The translations under genes were made by a program, and so were the position numbers. The notes under the pieces were generated by a model. That model was not told where the DNA came from, searched no databases, and saw only the letters and a list, made by a program, of their open reading frames with translations. Positions 1-5,943 of a stretch of DNA of 5,943 bases are shown here, in pieces. The stretch comes from Firmicutes bacterium CAG:449. GTDB taxonomy: Bacteria > Bacillota_I > Bacilli_A > RFN20 > CAG-449. Each line of letters opens with the position of its first letter. Position 1 is the first letter of the stretch. Location: positions 215 to 6,157 of the forward strand of contig FR889453.1 in the NCBI GenBank assembly GCA_000432895.1. Direction: 5' to 3'.

Positions 1-276
1 ACGAATTTTTGTAAATTGTTCTTCAGAAAGTTTTAATAAATCCTTTCCATCATAAATAATTTGACCATCTTCAATAATTTTATTATTAGCTAAAATTCCT
101 AAAATTGCTTTAGATGTAACAGATTTGCCTGAGCCAGATTCACCAACAATTGCTAAAGTTTTACCTTTAGTTAAACTAAAATCAATACCTCTAACAGCTT
201 TAACTGTTCCTGTATTAGTTTTAAAAGAAATACGAAGATTTTTTACTTCTAAAATTTTATCATTTTGATTTTCCAT
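1..276 (-). CDS. oppD: OppD/DppD-type oligopeptide ABC transporter ATP-binding protein (partial, N-terminal 92 residues)
   Basis: This is the start of an ATPase subunit that would bind the cytoplasmic face of the OppB/OppC channel and drive peptide import by ATP hydrolysis. Only 92 codons lie in the window; the gene runs off the left edge with an open frame, so the truncation is an edge effect. The protein begins MENQNDKILEVKNLRISF, and the stretch LEVKNLRISF followed by VKAVRGIDFSL is typical of the OppD/DppD start. The Walker A motif GESGSGKS is at residues 45-52, preceded by LAIV. The Q-loop, signature motif and Walker B lie outside the window and cannot be checked. ATG at 276 is chosen because GAGG (287-284) sits seven bases upstream, inside the end of oppC. 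Only two bases separate it from the oppC stop, so translation is probably coupled. OppD rather than OppF is inferred from position and N-terminal sequence. Confidence 0.93.
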   Translation of the reverse strand, partial: MENQNDKILEVKNLRISFKTNTGTVKAVRGIDFSLTKGKTLAIVGESGSGKSVTSKAILGILANNKIIEDGQIIYDGKDLLKLSEEQFTKIR

Positions 277-278
277 AA

Positions 279-1919
279 CTAATCCTCGCTTCCTCTTAAG
301 GTCGTATTAAATGCATCTCTTAATCCATTACCAAATAAGTTAAACGAAATCATCAACAAACAAATAATAATTGATGGGAATAAAAGAATATGTGGGTAAT
401 TTGCAAGTCCAGCAATCTTACCTTCATTAAGCATTGAACCAATTGAGTAGATTCCACTACTTTCAAAGTTAATAATTCCTAAATATGATAAACTTGCTTC
501 TGAGAAAATAATTCCAGGAATCATTAAAACAGATCTAGTAACAAGCGTACCTGTAGCATTAGGTAAAATATGTTTAAAAATTAATCTACTATCTTTTGCT
601 CCTAAAGTTCTACTTGCAAGAACATATTCTTGTCCTTTAAAACGATAGAATTGCATACGTGTAGTAGATGCTACACCTACCCAACCATTATAGATAAATG
701 CAATAAATATAGCAAACACAACAATTCCAGCAGGTCCTAAAGCATTTTTAAGTTGTTCATTATTAACAAATTGAATATTTGCAATAGACATAATAATAAC
801 AGTCGGAATATTTGAAATAATATCAGTGAAACGCTCCATAATTAAGTCAACTCTTCCACCATAATATCCACTTATAGCACCCCAAATTAAACCAATAATA
901 AAGTTAACTAAAGTAATACATATTCCAAGCATTAATGAGAAGCTTGCACCTTTTGCAAGTCTTAAACAAATATCTTTTCCTTGTTGATTTGCACCAAAAG
1001 TATAAATTGGTTCAAATCCATTTTTATAAGTTACATAATCATAGTAATCAACTCTAACTGTATAAACACCATTTATAAGTTTTTCATAAACTAGATTACC
1101 TTCTCCATCTCTTAAATAAACATCAATTGGATTTCCATTTTCATCTTCAACAACTCGAAATTGAGTATCACTATATCCATTTCCAACTTTTACTGGTTCT
1201 AATTTAAAGAAATATTGATTTTGTATATAAGCATTTCTAAGATTTCTAATAAGAGAAGATGAATTTACATCTAAATTTAATTGTTCAGCAACACTATCCA
1301 CATATGATTCATAATCAACAAGTGGTTTCATAATAGAACCCTTTTGAGCAGAACTTGTTTTTATATTTTGATGATATGTTCCATTACTTTTTTCATGTTC
1401 AACAAGAGCTTGATATTGTTCAGGAGTTAAAGAAGTTAAATTTTTACAACCAATTGCATATGTGTTAATTTTAACTTCATTCATATACATTCCAGGCATT
1501 AATAAATTTCTTGATTTTATTTCAACAACACGATCATAATTTGAATCATTTACTTGTAATTTTTTTAATTCACGGTCATTATATTGCTCAACTTTTGTTC
1601 CATCCCAAAAACCTGTACCATCAAATAATTTTACTCTAGGCAAAACATTTGCAAAATATGGTTCAGCAAATTCATTATTTAAATAATCATTACCAACATG
1701 ATTTTTTTGATCAAAAATTGGTTCAAAAATTGAAAATAAAATAATTAATAAAATAATAAAAGCACCGACAACTGACGCTTTATTTTTTACAAAACGACGC
1801 ATGCAATCGTGTAAATAGCTAACTGGTTTTGTTTCAAATTTTGTATCATGAATAATTTCATCACGATGAGCAAATTTAAACTTATCTTTACGAGAAGTTG
1901 AATTGATAGTTTCTTCCAT
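279..1919 (-). CDS. oppC: OppC-type peptide ABC transporter permease with large extracytoplasmic insertion
   Basis: This is one of two membrane-channel subunits of the importer, 546 residues against roughly 300 for most OppC proteins. The cytoplasmic N-terminus (1-47) is followed by a first membrane segment at about 48-67. The insertion at about 70-308 is predicted to lie outside the cell. The family sequence then resumes with FGANQQGKDICLRLAKGASFSL (308-329), the equivalent of the usual GTDxxGRDxxSRLxxGxRxSL. Further membrane segments are near 330-352, 366-384, 396-417, 459-481 and 509-530. The EAA loop that docks the ATPase is at about 431-455 (EYVLASRTLGAKDS, then FKHILPNA). The ATG at 1919 shares its A with the oppB TAA stop (TAATG). 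A strong GGGAGG lies nine bases upstream within oppB, so reinitiation is likely. The family assignment is firm; the role of the insertion is unknown, perhaps receptor docking. Confidence 0.95.
   Translation of the reverse strand: MEETINSTSRKDKFKFAHRDEIIHDTKFETKPVSYLHDCMRRFVKNKASVVGAFIILLIILFSIFEPIFDQKNHVGNDYLNNEFAEPYFANVLPRVKLFDGTGFWDGTKVEQYNDRELKKLQVNDSNYDRVVEIKSRNLLMPGMYMNEVKINTYAIGCKNLTSLTPEQYQALVEHEKSNGTYHQNIKTSSAQKGSIMKPLVDYESYVDSVAEQLNLDVNSSSLIRNLRNAYIQNQYFFKLEPVKVGNGYSDTQFRVVEDENGNPIDVYLRDGEGNLVYEKLINGVYTVRVDYYDYVTYKNGFEPIYTFGANQQGKDICLRLAKGASFSLMLGICITLVNFIIGLIWGAISGYYGGRVDLIMERFTDIISNIPTVIIMSIANIQFVNNEQLKNALGPAGIVVFAIFIAFIYNGWVGVASTTRMQFYRFKGQEYVLASRTLGAKDSRLIFKHILPNATGTLVTRSVLMIPGIIFSEASLSYLGIINFESSGIYSIGSMLNEGKIAGLANYPHILLFPSIIICLLMISFNLFGNGLRDAFNTTLRGSED
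284..287 (-). promoter_or_regulatory. Ribosome binding site of oppD inside oppC
   Basis: GAGG is seven bases upstream of the oppD ATG and overlaps the last codons of oppC (SED). A second GAGGA at 295-291 is 14 bases away and less well placed. The site supports ATG 276 as the start. Confidence 0.7.
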
Positions 1920-2959
1920 TATTTTCTTCCTCCCATTCTAATACGTGGATCTACTAATCCATATGATATATCAACAAGTAATCCACCAATTAATCCAATT
2001 AAGATATAAAACATACCAACAAATTGGAAAACATCATAATCTTTTTGAGTAATTGAATCTAAGAATAACGATCCAACCCCATTTATTGAGAAAATACTTT
2101 CAATAATCATTGAGCCACTTAAAACAGACAAAATTTCTCCAAGTAACATTGGGAAAATAGGTACTAATGAATTTCTAAAAGCGTGTCTAACTGTTGCTTG
2201 ACCTCTAGTTAAACCTTTAGTTCTAGCAAGTAACATAAAGTCAGATGTCAATACTTCTGTTAATTCCGCTCTAGTATATCGAGCATAACCAGCAATTGAA
2301 CCAAGAGACATAGCAACAACTGGTAAAATCATTGAAACAAACATTTTCCCAGAAAACCATGATCCATCAAAATCTGCTCTAACAGCTGGAAGCCATTTCA
2401 ATTTAAAAGCAAATACATATTGAATTAAGAATGAGTAAACAAAACTAGGAACAGAAATTAAAAGCATTACTAATATTCCAAGAACATTATCTTGCCATTT
2501 ATTCTTTTTTAAAGCCATATATGTTCCTAAAGCAAGACCTAAAGGAACTGCAATAATCATAGAATAAACGTTAATTAAAATTGTTGGAGCCATTCTACTT
2601 CCTAATAATTCTATAGGGGTGCTTAATTTAGATAATTTCCAAGAATATCCCCAACGAGAGACATATTCAATATGTCCATCAACTTCAAATGAAGATGGAG
2701 AAATTAAATTTTTCAAAAAAGCCCATAATTGTTGTAAAACAGGGACCGAATAATATTCACCATCGTCTCCTAAATACATTCTTCCTAAAGCAACTTGCAT
2801 TTCATAATATTTAGAAATATCGCTACCTGCACCACCTGGAGCGGAGAAAGGTAGGAGCCTAATTAAAATGAAACAGATAACAAATATTATTAAAAATGTC
2901 ACAATCATTAATAATACACGTTTTAGAATATACATAAGTGTTTCTTTTGTATCTCTCAT
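1919..2959 (-). CDS. oppB: OppB-type peptide ABC transporter permease
   Basis: This is the partner channel subunit to OppC, 346 residues from the chosen start. A membrane segment at about 12-34 is followed by an outside loop (about 36-118), which looks somewhat longer than in classical OppB. Further membrane segments lie near 122-148, 155-185, 207-226, 268-290 and 313-333. The family hallmark is at about 225-269: YARYTRAELTEVL, then SDFMLLARTKGL and RHAFRNSLVPIF, which is the EAA loop contacting the ATPase. The C-terminus ISYGLVDPRIRMGGRK is typical of OppB. The frame extends upstream to a GTG at 2980. ATG at 2959 is preferred because AGAGGTG (2971-2965) lies five bases upstream of it, and that sequence would fall inside the coding region if the GTG were used. 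The stop overlaps the oppC start by one base. The gene follows oppA after 96 bases containing a stem-loop. Confidence 0.95.
   Translation of the reverse strand: MRDTKETLMYILKRVLLMIVTFLIIFVICFILIRLLPFSAPGGAGSDISKYYEMQVALGRMYLGDDGEYYSVPVLQQLWAFLKNLISPSSFEVDGHIEYVSRWGYSWKLSKLSTPIELLGSRMAPTILINVYSMIIAVPLGLALGTYMALKKNKWQDNVLGILVMLLISVPSFVYSFLIQYVFAFKLKWLPAVRADFDGSWFSGKMFVSMILPVVAMSLGSIAGYARYTRAELTEVLTSDFMLLARTKGLTRGQATVRHAFRNSLVPIFPMLLGEILSVLSGSMIIESIFSINGVGSLFLDSITQKDYDVFQFVGMFYILIGLIGGLLVDISYGLVDPRIRMGGRK
1929..1934 (-). promoter_or_regulatory. Ribosome binding site of oppC inside oppB
   Basis: GGGAGG encodes part of the last residues of OppB (MGGRK) and sits nine bases before the oppC ATG. With the TAATG overlap it marks a reinitiation junction, which would keep the two permease subunits near equal amounts. 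Confidence 0.8.
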
Positions 2960-2964
2960 TTTTT

Positions 2965-2971
2965 CACCTCT
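2965..2971 (-). promoter_or_regulatory. Ribosome binding site deciding the oppB start
   Basis: AGAGGTG lies five bases before ATG 2959. It decides against the upstream in-frame GTG at 2980, which has no comparable site and would add seven residues (beginning with GTG, then CYRGEK) before the conserved N-terminus. Confidence 0.8.
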
Positions 2972-2984
2972 ATAACACACCTAA

Positions 2985-3028
2985 AGACCAAAACAGTTTT
3001 AGTGAGTACACCGAAACCATCTTGGTCT
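2985..3028 (-). promoter_or_regulatory. Intercistronic stem-loop between oppA and oppB
   Basis: In the minus-strand transcript two 20-base arms (3028-3009 and 3004-2985) can pair around a UACU loop. There are 15 Watson-Crick pairs, four G·U pairs and one C/A mismatch; the base is AGACCAA with TTGGTCT. It begins 27 bases after the oppA stop and ends 13 bases before the oppB ribosome binding site. Only UU then AGGUGUG follows the stem, so it is not a standard intrinsic terminator. It could protect the oppA mRNA 3' end, be a processing site, or terminate weakly, any of which would give more receptor than permease. The pairing is seen directly; the role is inferred. Confidence 0.6.
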
Positions 3029-3055
3029 AGAAAATTTTTAATTTGTTTTGAAGAA

Positions 3056-5797
3056 TTATAATTTATATAATCCAGATAAATCAGAGCCATTGCTCTTTAC
3101 ATATTCATTCCATGTTTTATCATTAAAGTTGAATTTCATATGTCTAATTCCACCATAACCAATAAGGTTAATATATGTTGAAGAACCATTTTCAACTTTA
3201 AATGTTGTTAATGAAGAAGATCCACGAGCAACAACTGGAATTGCTTCAAATCTATTTAAGATACCTGCTTCTAAGCCTGCTAAAGCATTTACTCTTTCAT
3301 TATGAACTTGGTTATATCTTGTCATAATTGCTTCATTTGCAGGATCATTTCTATCAATTCCATCTAAATCAGGTTCTTTGATAGTATCATTAATGTATGT
3401 ATACCAACCATAGAATGATTTAGTTTCAGTAGAAGAGTCAATATTTCCATCACCATTAAGATCAATATCAAGATTTACATTGTCTTGTTTTCCTTTAAAT
3501 CCATATTCACAACATGAAGCAAATTCAGGATCACAATAAACTTGCATTAATCCATAAGGGTTAATAGCAGCACCACCCCAAATAGAGAAAATCATATCAT
3601 AGTTACCAGCTTTTGCTGAGTTATAATAGTCTTCATCTTTTACTGTATCTAACTTAAAGCCAATTGAAATTTTATTAGCTTTTCCTTCGTTATATTTACT
3701 TACAGCACCATCAATAGCTGATTTAAATGCATTACTTAAGAAATCTCTCATTGCAACAGTTGTTGTAGATTGATCATCATATACTCTAAATTCAATATCA
3801 ATTGTATCACCAGATTTTAATCTATTAGCTTGAATTTCTTCTTCAATAGCTTTTTCTACATAGAAAATAGCTTGTTGTAAATTATATCCATTGCTACTTG
3901 CAGCTAAAGCAGATTCTGTATATCCATCACTATAAGGGTCGCCACCTAATTTTCCATAAACATTGTTATAAATTGATTTAGCAGCATTAGTACTTGTATA
4001 CATTTCACCAATTTCAACATCAGTTAAGTATAAACTATTTAATAATCCTGTAAATGGAGCACTACCAGCAGTTGTTTGAGAAGCAAATGTATTTCTATCA
4101 ATTGCAAGAGATAAGCCTTTTCTAAAGTTATCATTTGCTAAAATTGTTTTAATGTTATTTCCTTTTTGACGTGATTGTAATTTTGATAAATCTGAGTTGA
4201 ATGAAATTTTTTGTGTATATGATTCCAAAGTTGTAGTAAGTCTTGAAGATCCACCATAATCTTTCATATCATTAGCATCAAGAGTAAAATCATCAATTAA
4301 ACCTTTTTCAAATAGTCCACGTGCAGTATTATGGTCTTCAATAACTGTTGTCTTAATACCAGTCATTTGATATTGACCTACATGCTCACCATCTGTCCAG
4401 CCATACCATTTATCATTTTTAGCGATAAAGAATGATTTACCTTCTTCATAACTTTGCAAATAATAAGGGCCATATGAATCGTAATTTTTAACATCTTTTG
4501 TAGCGTATGCAGTTGATGTTAATCCACTTGTACGAACAATTAATTTATCATATAAATCTGTTCTAACTAACCAGTTACTTGATAAAGCAAACTTTAAATT
4601 TAATAAGCTAATAGACTTACCTAAATATAATCTAATTGTGTAATTATCAAGTGCTTTAATTCCAACTTTATTAAAATCACTAAATTCAGCATTTTTAATG
4701 CTACCAAATAATAATGATAAATATGCATTAGAATTGGTAATATTCTTATATGTTCTTAAGAATGTATTTAAATCTTTTGACATTTGGTCTTCGGAATATT
4801 TAGTTAATTTATCTTGTTCACTCCACGTAGCAGTTAATGAACTTCTAACAAATACTTCTTTAGTGTTAAAATCATTTGTTAAAATATCATAGTTCATCAT
4901 ATCTGCTTTTACATCAGAAGGAGAAACTGCTTTATCCCAATCACTCTTTTGATCTGATCTAGAATGATCAACAAAATGTAATCCATAATATTGAACTGCA
5001 TCAATAATTCTTTGGCAAGCTAATTTTGCAGTATCATTAAAGTTTTCCATTAATTGGTTGATAACAGAATATAATGTTGTTGTTTCATCTGCATTTGAGA
5101 AAACAGTTTTAACAAATGGAGTATATCTACCTAAATTTAGATAATACTTGCCTGCAACAGATGATTCATCATCAGTATTTTTAAATTTATATGTATCAGT
5201 ATCTAAATAATTATATAATGGTTCGATAGTTTTACGACCGGATTTATAATATTTTTCAGCATTAGCAATAACTAAATTAGATGCATAAAAACTATCAGCA
5301 CGGAAATTAACCATTGCTGGATCAAGTTGTCTTCTCATGGATTCAACATAATCTTCAGCAGTAATTGCTTTTCCATCACTATTCCATTTTGCATTTTCAT
5401 TTAATTTGATATCCCAAATCATGCCTTCTTCTGGGTTTGAATAACCATATTGGTTTCTTAATTCATCCATTTGTTCTGGAGTAGTAATATCTTTTCCAGC
5501 AGTACCTTCACCAATTTTAACTTTATATGGCATTTCACTAGCCATTTCAGTAACAAATACATAACCATCTTTTTTATCATTTAAAGCAACATCATAGAAG
5601 CCTATTTCAGTAAAACTAGTAATATAACTTTCATCATTTGTTTCCCAAGTATGAACATTCCATGTACTAGGTTTTGTTGAAATATAAGAATTATATGTAA
5701 AATCAGTTTCACTATATGTCTCACCGCAACTAGCTAAAGTTAATACTCCAGTAAGTCCTGCAGTTAAAACTAAAAGTCTTTTTAATTTATTTTGCAT
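3056..5797 (-). CDS. oppA: OppA-like peptide-binding lipoprotein (SBP_bac_5 family), unusually long
   Basis: This is the extracellular receptor, expected to capture peptides and deliver them to OppB/OppC. It has 913 residues against about 540-600 for typical OppA. A lipoprotein signal has a basic start (K4, K6, R7), a hydrophobic core and the lipobox LASC with lipidated Cys24. Family landmarks in order: MIWDIKLNENAKWNSDGKAITAEDYVES (about 126-153), the classic W-s-DG-x-TAeD region; VGIKALDNYTIRLYL (378-392); YGPYYLQSYEEG and KNDKWYGW (442-467); NDNFRKGLSLAIDRNTF (556-571), equivalent to the R-AlslAIDR motif. An extra segment of about 180-200 residues (roughly 190-375) separates the first two landmarks. 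A calcium-loop-like DLNGDGNIDSST (779-790) and Cys755/762/763 are unusual. The frame extends to TTG 5878, but ATG 5797 is chosen for its AAGGA eight bases upstream and for the signal peptide. The substrate is inferred from family, not proven. Confidence 0.94.
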   Translation of the reverse strand: MQNKLKRLLVLTAGLTGVLTLASCGETYSETDFTYNSYISTKPSTWNVHTWETNDESYITSFTEIGFYDVALNDKKDGYVFVTEMASEMPYKVKIGEGTAGKDITTPEQMDELRNQYGYSNPEEGMIWDIKLNENAKWNSDGKAITAEDYVESMRRQLDPAMVNFRADSFYASNLVIANAEKYYKSGRKTIEPLYNYLDTDTYKFKNTDDESSVAGKYYLNLGRYTPFVKTVFSNADETTTLYSVINQLMENFNDTAKLACQRIIDAVQYYGLHFVDHSRSDQKSDWDKAVSPSDVKADMMNYDILTNDFNTKEVFVRSSLTATWSEQDKLTKYSEDQMSKDLNTFLRTYKNITNSNAYLSLLFGSIKNAEFSDFNKVGIKALDNYTIRLYLGKSISLLNLKFALSSNWLVRTDLYDKLIVRTSGLTSTAYATKDVKNYDSYGPYYLQSYEEGKSFFIAKNDKWYGWTDGEHVGQYQMTGIKTTVIEDHNTARGLFEKGLIDDFTLDANDMKDYGGSSRLTTTLESYTQKISFNSDLSKLQSRQKGNNIKTILANDNFRKGLSLAIDRNTFASQTTAGSAPFTGLLNSLYLTDVEIGEMYTSTNAAKSIYNNVYGKLGGDPYSDGYTESALAASSNGYNLQQAIFYVEKAIEEEIQANRLKSGDTIDIEFRVYDDQSTTTVAMRDFLSNAFKSAIDGAVSKYNEGKANKISIGFKLDTVKDEDYYNSAKAGNYDMIFSIWGGAAINPYGLMQVYCDPEFASCCEYGFKGKQDNVNLDIDLNGDGNIDSSTETKSFYGWYTYINDTIKEPDLDGIDRNDPANEAIMTRYNQVHNERVNALAGLEAGILNRFEAIPVVARGSSSLTTFKVENGSSTYINLIGYGGIRHMKFNFNDKTWNEYVKSNGSDLSGLYKL
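3428..3463 (-). other. Calcium-loop-like motif within OppA
   Basis: Residues 779-790 of OppA read DLNGDGNIDSST. Aspartate or asparagine at loop positions 1, 3, 5 and 9, glycine at 6 and isoleucine at 8 follow the EF-hand/dockerin loop pattern. The usual acidic residue at position 12 is a threonine. It lies in the second lobe, after the cysteine cluster. Calcium binding is inferred from the motif only; a single loop without clear flanking helices may be a structural calcium site. Confidence 0.5.
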
Positions 5798-5805
5798 AAT
5801 TTTTT

Positions 5806-5813
5806 TCCTTTCT
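5806..5813 (-). promoter_or_regulatory. Ribosome binding site deciding the oppA start
   Basis: AGAAAGGA ends eight bases before ATG 5797, and that ATG opens a proper lipoprotein signal peptide. The longer frame starting at TTG 5878 would place 27 extra residues before the signal and has no such site. Confidence 0.8.
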
Positions 5814-5841
5814 AAAAATATTAAAACAACAAAAGTATTGT

Positions 5842-5858
5842 TTATAAAAAATTTATAA
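5842..5858 (-). repeat. Short AT-only inverted repeat in the oppA leader
   Basis: TTATAAA and TTTATAA are separated by three bases and lie about 45 bases upstream of the oppA start, overlapping one possible -10 box. It could be an operator half-site pair, but perfect seven-base A/T palindromes are not rare in DNA of this composition. No function is claimed. Confidence 0.25.
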
Positions 5859-5941
5859 CCTTTTAAAGAGTAAATCAAGAAATATAATTAAATTAGAGAA
5901 AAAAGTTTAGCAAAATTAAATTTATTTTTATTTATGGTCAA
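5852..5941 (-). promoter_or_regulatory. Probable oppA operon promoter region (exact promoter unresolved)
   Basis: The leader is almost all A and T, so hexamers are easy to find by chance. Three candidates stand out. TTGACC (5941-5936) is 15 bases from TTTAAT (5920-5915). TATATT (5886-5881) is a five-of-six -10 match with a poor -35. TTGATT (5878-5873) is 15 bases from TATAAA (5857-5852). None has the ideal 17-base spacing with two good boxes. The operon must be transcribed from here or further right, because nothing else upstream is visible. Confidence 0.3.
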
Positions 5942-5943
5942 AC

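Noticed and set aside
996..1712. The long OppC as a gene fusion or frameshift artefact
   Set aside because: The frame is continuous, the composition matches its neighbours, and normal OppC sequence is intact on both sides, so it is an internal insertion rather than a fusion of two genes.
2960..2980. Seven-residue extension of OppB from a GTG codon
   Set aside because: The AGAGGTG before ATG 2959 would fall within the coding sequence, and nothing like a binding site precedes the GTG.
2985..3028. The intergenic hairpin as a full intrinsic terminator ending the oppA transcript
   Set aside because: Only two U residues follow the stem before AGGUGUG, and oppB-oppC-oppD need transcription through it; no good promoter is visible between the hairpin and oppB.
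4698..4892. 64-codon open frame on the plus strand
   Set aside because: It lies wholly inside oppA on the opposite strand, has no recognisable protein features and no convincing ribosome binding site; it is a by-product of the oppA coding sequence.
5489..5512. Walker A-like GEGTAGKD in OppA (residues 96-103), recalling reports of ATPase activity for Mycoplasma hominis OppA
   Set aside because: The final Ser/Thr of the P-loop is replaced by Asp and no matching Walker B context was seen; a chance match in a loop is more likely.
5798..5878. 27-residue N-terminal extension of OppA from a TTG codon
   Set aside because: It would place extra residues ahead of a complete lipoprotein signal peptide and has no ribosome binding site, whereas ATG 5797 has both a binding site and the right N-terminus.

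Overview
The window is a single block of four genes, all read on the minus strand. It is the 5' part of an oligopeptide (Opp/Dpp-type) ABC importer operon in the order oppA (5797-3056), oppB (2959-1919), oppC (1919-279) and oppD (276 to past the left edge). No gene on the plus strand is supported, and there are no RNA genes, insertion sequences or CRISPR arrays. The DNA is strongly AT-rich. Tryptophan is written TGG throughout and no in-frame TGA is needed, so the standard bacterial code applies rather than the Mycoplasma/Spiroplasma code. Together with clear AGGAGG-type ribosome binding sites and a Gram-positive style lipoprotein signal, this suggests a low-GC Firmicute or standard-code Mollicute relative (Erysipelotrichia, RF39-like or Acholeplasma-like). 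That placement is inference.

Right to left, the direction of transcription: 5943-5798 is an AT-rich leader with several weak promoter-like hexamers, a small AT-only inverted repeat and the oppA ribosome binding site. oppA encodes a 913-residue solute-binding lipoprotein, far larger than the usual 540-600 residues. The 96-base gap to oppB holds a 44-base stem-loop (3028-2985) whose G·U pairs form only in minus-strand RNA; it probably sets oppA expression apart from the permease genes. oppB and oppC overlap by one base (TAATG), and oppC and oppD are separated by two bases, so the permease and ATPase genes look translationally coupled. oppC carries an extracytoplasmic insertion of about 240 residues after its first membrane segment. 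oppD is cut by the window edge just after its Walker A region.

Working model: the membrane-anchored OppA captures a peptide outside the cell, OppB and OppC form the channel, and OppD (with an OppF presumably encoded beyond the left edge) powers import with ATP. The unusual points are the enlarged outside-facing parts of OppA and OppC, a calcium-loop motif and a cysteine cluster in OppA, and the intercistronic hairpin. Otherwise this is a recognisable transporter operon; I found no evidence for a wholly new system.
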